A stretch of 64,000 bases of DNA from an uncultured Bacteroidales bacterium. Lineage in GTDB: Bacteria; Bacteroidota; Bacteroidia; Bacteroidales; Muribaculaceae. Of this stretch, positions 6,991 to 16,386 are shown one piece after another (the stretch's first letter is position 1; every line of letters begins with the position of its first letter). The translations under genes and the position numbers were made by a program. Location of the stretch: assembly GCA_902774055.1 (NCBI GenBank), contig CACYGX010000012.1:1-64000 (forward strand), in the 5' to 3' direction. The notes beneath the pieces are model-generated. The model saw only the letters and a program-made list of their open reading frames with translations. It searched no databases and was not told where the DNA came from.

Positions 6991-8448
6991 ATGATTAACA
7001 CCAAACTCATATTTAAGATATTAGGAGCCTTGTTGAACATCGAGGCGGCTTTCATGCTTCCGTGCCTGATATTGTCGCTGTTGTATCGTGAAAGCGATAT
7101 GGTGCCCCTGGCCGTGACTGTTGGTGTCACGGTCGCTGTGGCGTTGCTGTTGAGGTTCTTGGGCAGAGGTGCATCCAATGCGCTGAGCAGGCGTGATGCT
7201 TACTTTCTTGTGACCTTTGTCTGGATAGCATTTGCAGCCTTTGGTTCACTGCCGTTCCTGTTGGGCGGTTATATCTCCAATGTCACCGATGCTTTTTTTG
7301 AGACCATGTCGGGATTGACGACGACAGGAGCCACCATTATCGATCAAGTGGAAGGGCTGCCTCATGGTGTGCTCATGTGGCGGTCGTTGACGCAGTGGAT
7401 TGGCGGCTTAGGTATCGTGTTCTTTACCATTGCCGTTTTGCCATCTTTTGTCGGAGGCTCTATCAAGGTTTTTGCCGCAGAGGCCACAGGCCCCATACAA
7501 TCCAAACTGCAACCTCGTCTCACGATGAGCGCCAAGGCATTATGGGGCGTGTATCTCGTGCTCACGGCGGGTTGCGCGCTGTGCTTCTTCTTGTTTGGCA
7601 TGAGCCCGTTTGATGCCGTCAATTATGCCATGACGGTCACTGCTACAGGCGGTTTTGCGACCCATGATGCCAGCACAGGATATTTCAATAACCCGGCCAT
7701 TGACTATACAGCCATTGTGTTCATGTTTTTGTCGGGTGTCAGTTTTGCCATGCTATATGCTGCGATGTTCAAGGGCCAAATCAAGAATTTGTTCAAGAAT
7801 GCTGAGTTTCGTTTTTATTCGATTCTGGCCTTGTCGTCGACTGCCATCATTACAGCATTCCTGTTGCGGTTTAACGATTATTCGGTCAGTGATGCTATCA
7901 GGGTATCGCTGTTCCAGGTCGTATCTTTCCTGACGACAACAGGTATGTTCAATGAGGATGCCGCTCAGTGGCATCACATCACATGGGTCGTGCTGAGCCT
8001 GTGCATGTTCTTTGGCGGATGTGCGGGAAGTACGGCTGGCGGTTTCAAGTGCGCCCGTGGTGTTATCGCACTGAAAATCATGCGCAACGAGATCCTTCAA
8101 CGACTTCATCCCAAGGCCATCCTGCCGGTAAAAGTCAACAACTCGACAGTGCACTCGTCGGGCCAAATCACCTTGATGGCCTTCTTGATGGTCTATTTCG
8201 TGTTGTGTTTCATTGCCTACTTCACCATGATTCTGGTGGGCGTTGACAGCACCAATTCGTTTACTATAGCCTTGAGTTGTGTCAGCAATGTGGGACCCAC
8301 GCTGGGCCTGGAAATCGGTCCGACCATGTCGTGGAGCGTTTTGCCCATGTTTGTCAAGTGGATTCTCTCGATGCTGATGCTCATGGGACGTCTTGAAATT
8401 TTCACGGTATTGGTCATCTTCACGCCTGCTTTTTGGAGGAATAATTGA
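6991..8448 (+). CDS. trkH: Trk potassium channel subunit TrkH
   Basis: This integral membrane protein of 485 aa belongs to the Trk/Ktr/HKT superfamily. It forms the K+ pathway and is gated by TrkA. Selectivity-filter-like loops are visible, for example MSGLTTTGATI near residue 105, TVTATGGFATHD near 215, SFLTTTGMF near 312 and a fourth around CVSNVGPTLG near 430. The sequence is rich in membrane segments throughout. It is directly downstream of trkA and the gene is complete. Confidence 0.95.
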   Translation: MINTKLIFKILGALLNIEAAFMLPCLILSLLYRESDMVPLAVTVGVTVAVALLLRFLGRGASNALSRRDAYFLVTFVWIAFAAFGSLPFLLGGYISNVTDAFFETMSGLTTTGATIIDQVEGLPHGVLMWRSLTQWIGGLGIVFFTIAVLPSFVGGSIKVFAAEATGPIQSKLQPRLTMSAKALWGVYLVLTAGCALCFFLFGMSPFDAVNYAMTVTATGGFATHDASTGYFNNPAIDYTAIVFMFLSGVSFAMLYAAMFKGQIKNLFKNAEFRFYSILALSSTAIITAFLLRFNDYSVSDAIRVSLFQVVSFLTTTGMFNEDAAQWHHITWVVLSLCMFFGGCAGSTAGGFKCARGVIALKIMRNEILQRLHPKAILPVKVNNSTVHSSGQITLMAFLMVYFVLCFIAYFTMILVGVDSTNSFTIALSCVSNVGPTLGLEIGPTMSWSVLPMFVKWILSMLMLMGRLEIFTVLVIFTPAFWRNN

Positions 8449-8474
8449 CAAAAAACAACTTTTTTGAAAAAAAA

Positions 8475-8506
8475 TTTGGTGGGTAAAGGAAATGGTTGTA
8501 CCTTTG
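8475..8506 (+). promoter_or_regulatory. Promoter of the tRNA gene (-33 TTTG, -7 TACCTTTG)
   Basis: TTTG at 8475-8478 and TACCTTTG at 8499-8506 are 20 bp apart, a good fit to the Bacteroidetes -33/-7 promoter. The tRNA begins 21 bases downstream. Confidence 0.8.
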
Positions 8507-8527
8507 CAGTCGCTTTAGAAAAAGGAT

Positions 8528-8601
8528 GGCGGGATAGCTCAGTCGGTTAGAGCGTCGGATTCATAACCCGGAGGTCCTGAGTTCAATTCTCAGTCCCGCT
8601 A
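8528..8601 (+). tRNA. tRNA with CAT anticodon (elongator Met, or Ile2)
   Basis: A 74-nt cloverleaf is visible: acceptor GGCGGGA/TCCCGCT with a G-T first pair, D-arm GCTC...GAGC, anticodon loop TTCATAA (anticodon CAT), variable AGGTC, T-arm CTGAG-TTCAATT-CTCAG and discriminator A. No CCA is encoded. The anticodon stem TCGGA/CCCGG contains an A-C opposition next to the loop. The first pair is G-T, so it is not an initiator tRNA. A CAT anticodon may also be tRNA-Ile modified with lysidine, which cannot be settled here. Confidence 0.9.
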
Positions 8602-8603
8602 CA

Positions 8604-8640
8604 TTCAAGGGGTCGCACCAGATTGGCGCGGCCCCTTGAA
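8604..8640 (+). terminator. Terminator of the tRNA transcript
   Basis: A 13-bp stem with one G-U pair (TTCAAGGGGTCGC with GCGGCCCCTTGAA) is followed by GTTTTA. It sits two bases after the tRNA. Confidence 0.85.
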
Positions 8641-8670
8641 GTTTTAGGTCCAGTATTTAACCCCATTCGC

Positions 8671-10527
8671 CTACATGTAGAGCTTTTGGTTCTCGAAGTC
8701 CACTTCGCGGTCGAGCAGGGAAACAAAGTCATCGAGGACGTCGCGATCGACGTCGCCCAGGGTATATTCATTCTCAGCATCCTGGCGGATGAGCGAAATC
8801 CACTCGCGGCGAGCGGTGACATAGTCCTGGTGGATGCGCTCCACGGCCTCGTCGGTGAGGGCGTCGATGCCATAGTAGTCCAGGATGATGCGGTAGCTCC
8901 ATGCCCATCTCAACTCGTTGTAATTAGCGTCGATATTCTTGAATCGTGCATTGACGTCCTCAATGGTGTTGAGGCGTCCCGAGATGATATCGTCGATAAT
9001 TTGCTTCTCGGCGCTTTGGGGCATGAGCAGGCCTGCCAGGTCAATCCAGTTGCCTTCGCCCTCGGTCGAGGCGGGAGGCACGGGTTTGTGGCGCTTGAGC
9101 ACGGCACCCATATAGATGCGCAGCGCCATGTCATAGAACTTGATGCCCTTGTGCAGGAACGGAGCCTTGATGACATACTCGTGGTAGTTGTAGGTGCTCA
9201 CGTTGTCGCCGCTGGCGGCCCGCAGGTTTTCCAATATCTTTTTCCCGCGCAATACCTCGCTGATGGTGAACGGGCTGAGCCAGTCGAAGTTGACCACGCT
9301 CTTGCGCACACCTTGCGGGCGCTTGTCGCGCTTGGGCCACTTGCGGATGTCGCGGTACAGACCCACGGTGGCAAAGTTGCGTCCGGGCTTCAAGTACATC
9401 GTGTCGCCGTAGGCGATGAGGTAGGAGAAGGGCAGGTCGCTCGTGTCGGGGTGGTACATCAGCTTGCCGAACAAGACGCTGAAGGCGCCAACATTGGCCG
9501 GCAGCAGCAGATAGGCACCGCTGGCGGTCTTGCAACCGCGCTCCAGTGTGCCATAGTGCATGGGACCCATCTTGTAAGCATGGTTACTGAAGTTGGTCGC
9601 CGAACCGGCGTTATAGAACGAGAACATCGCACCAATGAGCAGTGAACTCTTGTGGTGGCTTACGGTGAACGGGCCGCAGAAGGCAGCACAAGCCTCACCG
9701 TTGGACATGTAGCTGTTAGCAAAAAAGACGCTGCTCGCAGCGGTGAAACCGTTCTCGAGATGGCAGGATTCGCCCACGAAGCAGTCGCTCAACTTGACGC
9801 TGCCGACAAGGTGTGAACCGCCGCTGATGATGGTGTTATCGCAGATGACTCCCGTCCGGATGATGATGGGATTCTCCACTGTGCTGCTGATGGTGCAGTT
9901 CGTCAGGCGTGACACGCCGCACAACTGGCAGCCGTCATCGATGATGGAGTTGATGATGACGCCCGTGTTCACTATCCTGACCTGGTTGCCGATGGTACTG
10001 CACTCGGGACGGGATTTCTCGACAGTCTCTGCCACCATTCGTTTGATGGCTTCCATCATCGGCTTGTTGTCGCCATGCTTGACCATGAGCGCTGCAAGCT
10101 GGCTGTTGAGTTCGCTGAGCAGCATCAGATTGCCGTCTCCCACCTCGTTAAGGACAGCAATGGTGTGTCCCTGACCATAATTGGGGTGGCCCTGGGTGTC
10201 GATGGTGCTCACGTTAGAAATATAGCATCCGTCACCGACGGTGACGTTGTTCATGTAGTTGCCGATGTTCTCGATGAGGCATCCGTCACCGATGGTGACA
10301 TTGCGCAGTGTCGCGTTATAGATGCCACAATTCTTGACAAATCCTTCAGTAATCTCGACTGTACCTTTGCCGTTGCCCAATCGCGCCCAACCGTAGAATT
10401 GAACACGATGACAGCGACAGGCGTCAAAGTCGTCAGTTACCAGGATGTCGTTCCAGTCTTGTGCCCAGCAATCTTTTTTCTTCAAGGATTGGATTTCTTG
10501 CTCGGTCAAGTGTCTGTATTCTTTCAT
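8671..10527 (-). CDS. DUF4954 family protein, predicted beta-helix
   Basis: This 618-aa protein matches the DUF4954 family of Bacteroidales. Residues about 60-280 hold many short hexapeptide-like repeats with isoleucine/valine and glycine (for example VTIGDGCLIENIG and VTVGDGCYISNVS), typical of left-handed beta-helix folds seen in sugar-nucleotide acyl- or nucleotidyl-transferases. The C-terminal half is helical and has no recognised catalytic motif. There is no signal peptide, so it is probably cytosolic. Its biochemical role is unknown. A TACCTTTG box lies about 60 bp upstream. It converges with the tRNA terminator. Confidence 0.85.
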   Translation of the reverse strand: MKEYRHLTEQEIQSLKKKDCWAQDWNDILVTDDFDACRCHRVQFYGWARLGNGKGTVEITEGFVKNCGIYNATLRNVTIGDGCLIENIGNYMNNVTVGDGCYISNVSTIDTQGHPNYGQGHTIAVLNEVGDGNLMLLSELNSQLAALMVKHGDNKPMMEAIKRMVAETVEKSRPECSTIGNQVRIVNTGVIINSIIDDGCQLCGVSRLTNCTISSTVENPIIIRTGVICDNTIISGGSHLVGSVKLSDCFVGESCHLENGFTAASSVFFANSYMSNGEACAAFCGPFTVSHHKSSLLIGAMFSFYNAGSATNFSNHAYKMGPMHYGTLERGCKTASGAYLLLPANVGAFSVLFGKLMYHPDTSDLPFSYLIAYGDTMYLKPGRNFATVGLYRDIRKWPKRDKRPQGVRKSVVNFDWLSPFTISEVLRGKKILENLRAASGDNVSTYNYHEYVIKAPFLHKGIKFYDMALRIYMGAVLKRHKPVPPASTEGEGNWIDLAGLLMPQSAEKQIIDDIISGRLNTIEDVNARFKNIDANYNELRWAWSYRIILDYYGIDALTDEAVERIHQDYVTARREWISLIRQDAENEYTLGDVDRDVLDDFVSLLDREVDFENQKLYM

Positions 10528-10586
10528 GTAATTGTCGTTTTTAGATTAATAATCAGGCAAAAGCATCACTTTTGCCAAATGTGGGG

Positions 10587-10594
10587 CAAAGGTA
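10587..10594 (-). promoter_or_regulatory. -7 box TACCTTTG for the DUF4954 gene
   Basis: Reads TACCTTTG on the minus strand, 60 bp upstream of the start codon. Confidence 0.65.
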
Positions 10595-10688
10595 GTGCTT
10601 TTGCCATGTAATGAACTACTCTCCCTGCTATTTTAATATTTGATAGGAATTGTAAATAATTTTTTCGAAAAATTTTTACCCTATTGTT

Positions 10689-12152
10689 TTAGTCCAGGCA
10701 GTGGATGAGCAGGTCGGTCTTGCCCTTATCGATGAGGTGAATGATCAGCTCGCCGAAGAGCGTGTTCTGCCATGCAAACCAGGCTCGGGTGTAATGGGTG
10801 GCATCGTCCTTGTGGAAAGACTCGTGCATGAATCCCATTCCGGCGTCGGTGGTGAGCAGTTGACGTAGGCAATAGGTGATTTCCTCGTCGTTGTCAGCCG
10901 TGAAAGCTTTCATCATGATGCTCATGGGCCAGATGAGGTTATAGGCCGTGTGCGCTCCACCGATGCCTTCGCCCGCCTTCCCCTTGAAGAAGCAGGGGTT
11001 GTCCTCGCTCCAGACAAAGCGGCGCGTGTTCTGGTAGATGGGGTCGTCCATGGGCACGTCGCCCAGGTAGCCCATGGCCAGCAGGCTGGGCACATTGGCA
11101 TCGTCGGCCAGTACGCGTCCACCCCAGCCATCTACCTCGTAGGCGTAGATTTTGCCGTATTTGGGGTGATCGACGATGGCATACTTGTGCAGGGCGTCTT
11201 CGACCTCTTGAGCCAGGTCGCGGCATTGCTGGGCCATCGCATCGTTATGGTTTACTTTCTGAAGGATTTCGCCAGCCTTGCGCAACGAACTGACGGCCAT
11301 GAAGTTGCTGGGCACGAGGAAGGGCAGAACCGTGGCGTCGTCGCTGGGACGGAAGCACGATACAATCAGCCCCACGGGATTGACAGGAGGCCCCCAGCCA
11401 TACCACGTGAGTGACGATTTGGCATCAATGTCGCGGCGCATGAACTTGTACGGGCCCTTGTCACCGCCTTTGCGCTGCTGCTCCTTGAAGGTGCGCAACA
11501 CCGCCTGTATGGCCTCGGTCCACAGGTCGCCGAAGATGCTGTCATCGCCCGTCACGAGCCAGTACTCATAGGCCAGGCGGATGGGGTAGCATAGCGAGTC
11601 AATTTCATACTTGCGCTCATGCAACTCGGGCTTCATGTCCGTCAGGTCGTTCTCCCACTGGCTGCCTGTCGGTCCGTCATTGAAGGCGTTGGCATAAGGG
11701 TCCAGCACGATGCACTTCAATTGGCGCAGAATGACGCCGCGCAGCATGTGGCGCAGTTTCTCGTCCTGGTTGGCATAGCGGACGTAGGGCCACACCTGTG
11801 CTCCGCTGTCGCGCAGCCACATCGCATGGATGTCGCCCGTATAGACAAAGGTGTCGTCCTCGCCGTTCTCGTCCATGCGGTAATGCACCGTGCTGTCGAG
11901 CGTGTTGGGAAAGCAGTTCTCAAACATCCAGGCCAGCCGTGGGTTGCCTTTGATCTTCTTCAGCACTTCCTGGATGCGCTTCTCGATAATCATGCTTGTG
12001 AACAGGCGCTCCTCGGCGGGCGGACGCTTGGTGACATAGGACGTGGTGGCGTCGCTCACCACAGTCGTGTAGCGCTCATGCACGTCGGCAACGGCGGGCA
12101 GAGAACACATCACCGCCACGAGACTCAACAGTAAAAATTTTGGTTTCATCAT
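10689..12152 (-). CDS. GH125 exo-alpha-1,6-mannosidase
   Basis: This 487-aa secreted enzyme has a signal peptide ([16 protein letters not shown]). It belongs to GH125, metal-independent inverting alpha-mannosidases that trim alpha-1,6-mannose from N-glycans or yeast mannan. Hallmarks include [19 protein letters not shown] near residue 105, [13 protein letters not shown] near 160, [21 protein letters not shown] near 180 and the late [15 protein letters not shown] region, consistent with the (alpha/alpha)6 barrel. The start is MMK, and either Met is possible. A TACCTTTG box lies 26 bp upstream. There are no other mannan-degrading genes nearby, so it is not part of a visible polysaccharide utilisation locus. 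Confidence 0.92.
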   Translation of the reverse strand: MMKPKFLLLSLVAVMCSLPAVADVHERYTTVVSDATTSYVTKRPPAEERLFTSMIIEKRIQEVLKKIKGNPRLAWMFENCFPNTLDSTVHYRMDENGEDDTFVYTGDIHAMWLRDSGAQVWPYVRYANQDEKLRHMLRGVILRQLKCIVLDPYANAFNDGPTGSQWENDLTDMKPELHERKYEIDSLCYPIRLAYEYWLVTGDDSIFGDLWTEAIQAVLRTFKEQQRKGGDKGPYKFMRRDIDAKSSLTWYGWGPPVNPVGLIVSCFRPSDDATVLPFLVPSNFMAVSSLRKAGEILQKVNHNDAMAQQCRDLAQEVEDALHKYAIVDHPKYGKIYAYEVDGWGGRVLADDANVPSLLAMGYLGDVPMDDPIYQNTRRFVWSEDNPCFFKGKAGEGIGGAHTAYNLIWPMSIMMKAFTADNDEEITYCLRQLLTTDAGMGFMHESFHKDDATHYTRAWFAWQNTLFGELIIHLIDKGKTDLLIHCLD

Positions 12153-12177
12153 GTCTTCATGTCATTAATATATGTGG

Positions 12178-12185
12178 CAAAGGTA
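12178..12185 (-). promoter_or_regulatory. -7 box TACCTTTG for the GH125 gene
   Basis: CAAAGGTA on the plus strand, 26 bp upstream of the GH125 start codon. Confidence 0.75.
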
Positions 12186-12281
12186 GTCACTCTTCTTTTA
12201 AAAAACAAGTTCAGATGGCCGTGAAACAATGAATTGGTCATTTTTTGTTAATTTTTTATAGGTATTATCAGAATTAATGTT

Positions 12282-12289
12282 TAACTTTG
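12282..12289 (+). promoter_or_regulatory. -7 box TAACTTTG for the 12320 gene
   Basis: The TAnnTTTG match overlaps the longest upstream non-ATG frame start (12287). It supports ATG 12320. Confidence 0.7.
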
Positions 12290-12319
12290 TCACCTGCAAC
12301 CAAATTGAATTTGGAGCCT

Positions 12320-13579
12320 ATGAGTATAAAAAGCATCATATTGAGCCTGCTGGCGTGCTTCGCGCTGGCCGCATCGTCACAACCCGTGCAGGAGGCGGCC
12401 GAGTGGGAGTGGTACCTCGATGAGGTGGTGAACGATACCTTTGTTGGGCGCAACTACTTTGAGTACTACTACTCTCCTAGTGCTGCCGACATGGAGCAGC
12501 AGCGCAGCAAGGGCGAGGTGAGTTACTTCCTGAACAGTCCCGAGGGCCTCACCTGCAAGAAAGTGCGTGACAAGATTGACCGCCTGATGGCCAGTTATGA
12601 CGACATCAAGGCCGTGGGCGACTGGCACATGACCACAGGCACCTATTGGAAAGAATTCCGCTACGAGAAGAATAAATTCCGCTTCAGTGTCAAGCGCAAG
12701 GCGCTGGACGATGGCACCTACTATGTGAGCGTGACCGAGACAGCCGATTATTACAAGTCGTTGGGAAAAAACAAGAAATCTGAATCTGCGACTAAAAAAA
12801 GTGCTAAGACGTCTGAACGCAGGTCCACAAAACGCAGCTCACGCCATGACCGCCATCAAGTGGTTGACCCCGAAGAAGATGGGGGCGTGAGTGAGAAGCT
12901 CGCCGACGTGCCTGACGAAGAGAACGATGAGGACGTTGCCCCAGTGGTGAGCGAGAGGGAACGGCGTCGTGCTGAGCGCGCCCAAAAAGAGGCGGAACAG
13001 ATGGCTGAGCGTGCCCGCGTGAAGCGCGCCCAGGAGAAACGGCGCGAGGAGGCCCGCGCTCTGAAGGAAGCCGAGAAGCAGAAAAAGGCAGCGGCAAAGC
13101 AGAAAAAAGAAGAAGAGAAACGGCTCAAGAAAGAAGAGGAGCGGCAGCGCCGCGAGGAGGCTCGCAAGGAACGTGAGCAGGAGCGCCGCGAACAGGCAGA
13201 GGCCCGCAAGCAGGCTTCCGCTCCCAAGCCTGTCGAGAGCAAGTACCATTATAGCGACATCGCCCTGTGGCTGAGTGAGAAATATGACTTCACCCAAACG
13301 GCAGCCACCGAGTCGTCATGTACGATGTACTCCACTGCTGTCAAGGACGTGGAGATGGCTAAACTCGCGATAAAGAATGCCCTCAAGGGCAGCAATGCCC
13401 GCATGGCTGTGCCCTGGCGTGTAAACGGTGGAACCCAGGCCATAGAGACTGGCTATACCGTTGACGGCCACGTGCTTGTGTTCACTATCGACAAGAAAGA
13501 AGAAGGGCGGGTTTCCTTGACCATTACCGAGGTGAGTGACGAGGAATTTGAGTCATTCAAGCAGGGTTTGGGATATTAA
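12320..13579 (+). CDS. Secreted protein with two similar domains joined by a long charged helix
   Basis: This protein of about 419 aa has a signal peptide (MSIKSIILSLLACFALAASS). I do not recognise a named family. An N-terminal domain (about residues 25-140) and a C-terminal domain (about 320-419) look alike. Both have a helix, then two or three beta strands ending in YYVSVTE or VSLTITE. Between them, residues about 210-315 are almost all Arg, Glu, Lys and Ala (RERRRAERAQKEAEQMAE and so on), predicted as a coiled coil or single alpha-helix. It may span the periplasm or act as a spacer. It stands alone between GH125 and GH13 genes. ATG 12320 fits the -7 box at 12282-12289. Confidence 0.8.
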   Translation: MSIKSIILSLLACFALAASSQPVQEAAEWEWYLDEVVNDTFVGRNYFEYYYSPSAADMEQQRSKGEVSYFLNSPEGLTCKKVRDKIDRLMASYDDIKAVGDWHMTTGTYWKEFRYEKNKFRFSVKRKALDDGTYYVSVTETADYYKSLGKNKKSESATKKSAKTSERRSTKRSSRHDRHQVVDPEEDGGVSEKLADVPDEENDEDVAPVVSERERRRAERAQKEAEQMAERARVKRAQEKRREEARALKEAEKQKKAAAKQKKEEEKRLKKEEERQRREEARKEREQERREQAEARKQASAPKPVESKYHYSDIALWLSEKYDFTQTAATESSCTMYSTAVKDVEMAKLAIKNALKGSNARMAVPWRVNGGTQAIETGYTVDGHVLVFTIDKKEEGRVSLTITEVSDEEFESFKQGLGY

Positions 13580-13660
13580 TAGGGCTATAAGCTCTATTGG
13601 TTATAAAGATTGGCAACAAACAACAAAGAATATTAACTACTTAATACATTTATTAATGAG

Positions 13661-15016
13661 ATGAAAAAGATATTTTTAACTTTAGTGTTACTGCTGGTGG
13701 TTATGACCATAGGCTGCAAGCCCAAGGAGCATCATGCCACCCCGGTTGGCAGTGGATTTATTGTGCCTGAGGTCGCCGATGTGGTGATGTATCAGGTCAA
13801 TCCCCGCGTGTTTGCGCCATCCAATTCGTTCCAGGCCATTATGTCCCGTCTGGATTCTATCCAGGATTTGGGAGTGAACATGCTGTGGATTATGCCCATA
13901 TATCCCATCGGAGAGGAGAAGAGCAAGAACTCGCCCTACTCGGTGCGTGACTACAAGGCCGTGGCGCCCGAGTATGGCACTGTGGATGACCTGCACATGC
14001 TGGTTGAGATGTGCCACGAGCGCGGCATGGGTGTCATCCTCGACTGGGTGGCCAACCACACCGCGTGGGACAACGTGTGGGTCAAGGAGCACCCTGACTG
14101 GTACACCCACGATTCAACAGGCACCATCATTTATCCCCCTGGCACCGATTGGACCGATGTCGCAGACTTGAACTATGACAACAAGGAAATGCGTGCCGCG
14201 ATGATTGATGCGATGCGTTACTGGGTGGACAGCGTTGGTGTTGACGGTTTCAGGTGTGACGTGGCCGACCAGGTGCCCGTGGACTTCTGGACAGATTGTA
14301 TCAACGAATTGCGCGCCTCGGCCAAGCCTCGCAACCTGATTATGCTTGCCGAGGGTGCCAACCCCGATAATTTTACCGCAGGCTTTGACTTGAACTACGC
14401 ATGGGAGTTCATGGGAGCCATTGCCCAGGTGATGAAGGACGGGGCAAGCATCAACAAGTTGCTCGCTGTGGACAAGAACGAATATAAGGATTTGCCTCCT
14501 GGCAAGTTCAAACTGCGCTTCACCACTAACCATGACGAGGCAACCAAGGCTTCGCCCGTGACCCTCTATGGAGGACCCAAGGCCTCGATGGCGGCTTTTG
14601 TGGCAACGACGATGTTGCATGGCGGTATGCTGGTGTATGGCTCTCAAGAGGTGGGTTATCCCGAGCCCATTAACTTCTTCAAGTATGTGCCAGTGGACTG
14701 GAATGCCAATCCCGCAATGCGCAACGAGTACAAGAAGCTTATTGCCATCTATAACGAGCATCCTGCATTGCGCAGTAGTGGTAAAGTGCTCCCCTTTGAC
14801 GATGATGAGAACAATGTGCTCATCGTTGACCGTGTGCTCAATAACGACAATGTGCTCGTGCTGGTGAATGTGCGTGACGCAGCCCACAATGTGGAGTTGC
14901 CAGCCATGTGGAACAACAAGTCGGTCATTAACCTGATGAACGGTGAAGAAATGGTGCTCTCGAAGCATATTACCCTGCAACCCTACCAATATCTGTTGCT
15001 TCACAACCATCAGTAA
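13661..15016 (+). CDS. GH13 alpha-amylase-family lipoprotein
   Basis: The 451-aa protein begins with a lipoprotein signal whose lipobox ends in MTIGC (Cys 19), so it is membrane-anchored. The GH13 barrel shows DWVANHT near residue 130, GFRCDVAD with the nucleophile Asp near 202, the acid/base Glu in MLAEG near 230, and TNHDE with the stabilising Asp near 290. It should cleave alpha-glucosidic bonds, as SusG-like amylases do. It is not a close relative of the GH13 protein at 339-1745, since the motifs and lengths differ. A GC-rich terminator hairpin follows at 15051-15077. No clear -7 box was found. Confidence 0.92.
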   Translation: MKKIFLTLVLLLVVMTIGCKPKEHHATPVGSGFIVPEVADVVMYQVNPRVFAPSNSFQAIMSRLDSIQDLGVNMLWIMPIYPIGEEKSKNSPYSVRDYKAVAPEYGTVDDLHMLVEMCHERGMGVILDWVANHTAWDNVWVKEHPDWYTHDSTGTIIYPPGTDWTDVADLNYDNKEMRAAMIDAMRYWVDSVGVDGFRCDVADQVPVDFWTDCINELRASAKPRNLIMLAEGANPDNFTAGFDLNYAWEFMGAIAQVMKDGASINKLLAVDKNEYKDLPPGKFKLRFTTNHDEATKASPVTLYGGPKASMAAFVATTMLHGGMLVYGSQEVGYPEPINFFKYVPVDWNANPAMRNEYKKLIAIYNEHPALRSSGKVLPFDDDENNVLIVDRVLNNDNVLVLVNVRDAAHNVELPAMWNNKSVINLMNGEEMVLSKHITLQPYQYLLLHNHQ

Positions 15017-15050
15017 AAGGGATTTGTAACTTTTTAGACACAAAAATGGA

Positions 15051-15077
15051 GGGCGCGAGGCAATGATTCTCGCGCCC
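15051..15077 (+). terminator. Terminator after the GH13 lipoprotein gene
   Basis: GGGCGCGAG (15051-15059) pairs perfectly with CTCGCGCCC (15069-15077). A T-rich stretch follows a few bases later. Confidence 0.7.
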
Positions 15078-15190
15078 ACATTGTGTTTTATTAATGTCCG
15101 GTAAATAGCCCCGCGAGGGATGACCAGATCCATAGTAAGTCCTTGATGCCCTCATTGCTCCTAACGGAGCTTTCTCTAGACGAAGAATAT

Positions 15191-16141
15191 CTAGAGAGCG
15201 AGGCGCAGCCCCAGGCTGTGGTTCAAGCTTGACGGTGAGCGGCTGAGCCTGAACGTCACGCGGCAGTATTCAGCAGTGGTGTCCCAGCTACCACCTCGGG
15301 ATATGCGGGTAGAGCCCGAAGACGGCCCCTGGGGATCAGTCTGCCCCTCGGCGTCAGTATAGCTGTCATACCAGTCATTACACCACTCAAATACGTTACC
15401 CGACATGTCATACAGCCCCAACTCATTAGGAGCCTTGGTGGCTACTGGATGGGTCTTGCTGCTCGAATTACCGCGATTCCAGGCGACTTCATTAATGTCG
15501 TTACCGCCGGCAAACTTGTAGTCCATGCTCTTGTTGCCGCCACGGGCTGCAAACTCCCATTCGGCCTCGGTGGGCAAGCGGAAGGTTTTGCCTGTCAACT
15601 GGTTTAAAGTGCTAATGAATGTCTGACAGTCGTTCCAATCAACACACTCCACAGGGCGGGTAAGGTCGCCAGTGAATCTGCTTGGGTTGCTGCCCATTAC
15701 GGCCAGCCACAGCGCCTGTGTCACCTCGGTCTCACCGATACTGTAACTCGATAGCGTCACCTCGTGGGCAGGCTTCTCATTGTAGTAAGCATCCTCATCA
15801 TCATCTGATGCTCCCATCGTGAAAGTGCCGCCCTCAACCAATACCATGGCGAAAGTCACATCGTTGACGGTAAAGGTTTCAACCCAGGGCCAGTTGCCTG
15901 TGAGTAGGTAGTCGATGAGGGTCGATACGTCGGCGATGGTGATTCCATCAATGCCGTTGCAGTCAGCATTCTCCAGGTTGATGCTAGTGGCATCGCCGGT
16001 CAACAGGTAATCGATGAGGGCCGACACATCGGCGATGGTGACCTCGTTGTTGCCGTTCACGTCGCCCACCTCGGCATCGGCTGCAGCAGGCACCATCAAG
16101 GCCGCCAGCAGCAGGACTAAGGATTGTAATGTTTTCTTCAT
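15191..16141 (-). CDS. Secreted dockerin-like + formylglycine-generating-enzyme (SUMF1)-like protein
   Basis: The 316-aa protein has a signal peptide (about residues 1-22). Two dockerin-like EF-hand repeats follow (GDVNGNNEVTIADVSALIDYL and ADCNGIDGITIADVSTLIDYL, about 25-80). Residues about 95-316 form an FGE-sulfatase/SUMF1-type domain (MVLVEGGTFTMG, RLPTEAEWEFAARGG, GLYDMSGNVFEW, SRGGSW). True FGEs activate sulfatases using two catalytic cysteines near the C-terminus. I do not see the usual Cys pair, so this is probably a non-catalytic relative with a C-type-lectin-like fold. Dockerin-like repeats are common as C- or N-terminal tags in gut Bacteroidales, where no cellulosome is known. A TAACTTTG box lies 40 bp upstream. 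Confidence 0.88.
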   Translation of the reverse strand: MKKTLQSLVLLLAALMVPAAADAEVGDVNGNNEVTIADVSALIDYLLTGDATSINLENADCNGIDGITIADVSTLIDYLLTGNWPWVETFTVNDVTFAMVLVEGGTFTMGASDDDEDAYYNEKPAHEVTLSSYSIGETEVTQALWLAVMGSNPSRFTGDLTRPVECVDWNDCQTFISTLNQLTGKTFRLPTEAEWEFAARGGNKSMDYKFAGGNDINEVAWNRGNSSSKTHPVATKAPNELGLYDMSGNVFEWCNDWYDSYTDAEGQTDPQGPSSGSTRISRGGSWDTTAEYCRVTFRLSRSPSSLNHSLGLRLAL

Positions 16142-16180
16142 GTTTCTTGTATTATTTGATTAATAATGTCTTTCCATCCG

Positions 16181-16188
16181 CAAAGTTA
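16181..16188 (-). promoter_or_regulatory. -7 box TAACTTTG for the dockerin-FGE gene
   Basis: CAAAGTTA on the plus strand, 40 bp upstream of the start codon. Confidence 0.7.
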
Positions 16189-16372
16189 GCGATTTATCAG
16201 AAAAATCAAAATTCTCATTAAAGCAGCAAAGAGAACTATAATTTTAGCAGAGAGATGTGTTTTTTGATGAAAAATGGACGAATTTGCGCTGAAAATCTGT
16301 GAACAAAAGTTAAATAATAGTTAAAATTGAGATTTTTTGTTGAGGAATTATGTTTTATAACATAAAAACGCT

Positions 16373-16380
16373 TACCTTTG
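16373..16380 (+). promoter_or_regulatory. -7 box TACCTTTG with no coding gene downstream
   Basis: A perfect -7 box in the 858-bp gap between genes. The transcript it would start has no plausible coding gene and ends at a terminator near 16535. Confidence 0.7.
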
Positions 16381-16386
16381 CACCCG

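Noticed and set aside
15017-15190. A second IS end in the gap after the GH13 lipoprotein gene
   Set aside because: The TTTTTAGACACAAAAATGG stretch recalls the IS3 terminal repeat at the window start, but the rest does not match.
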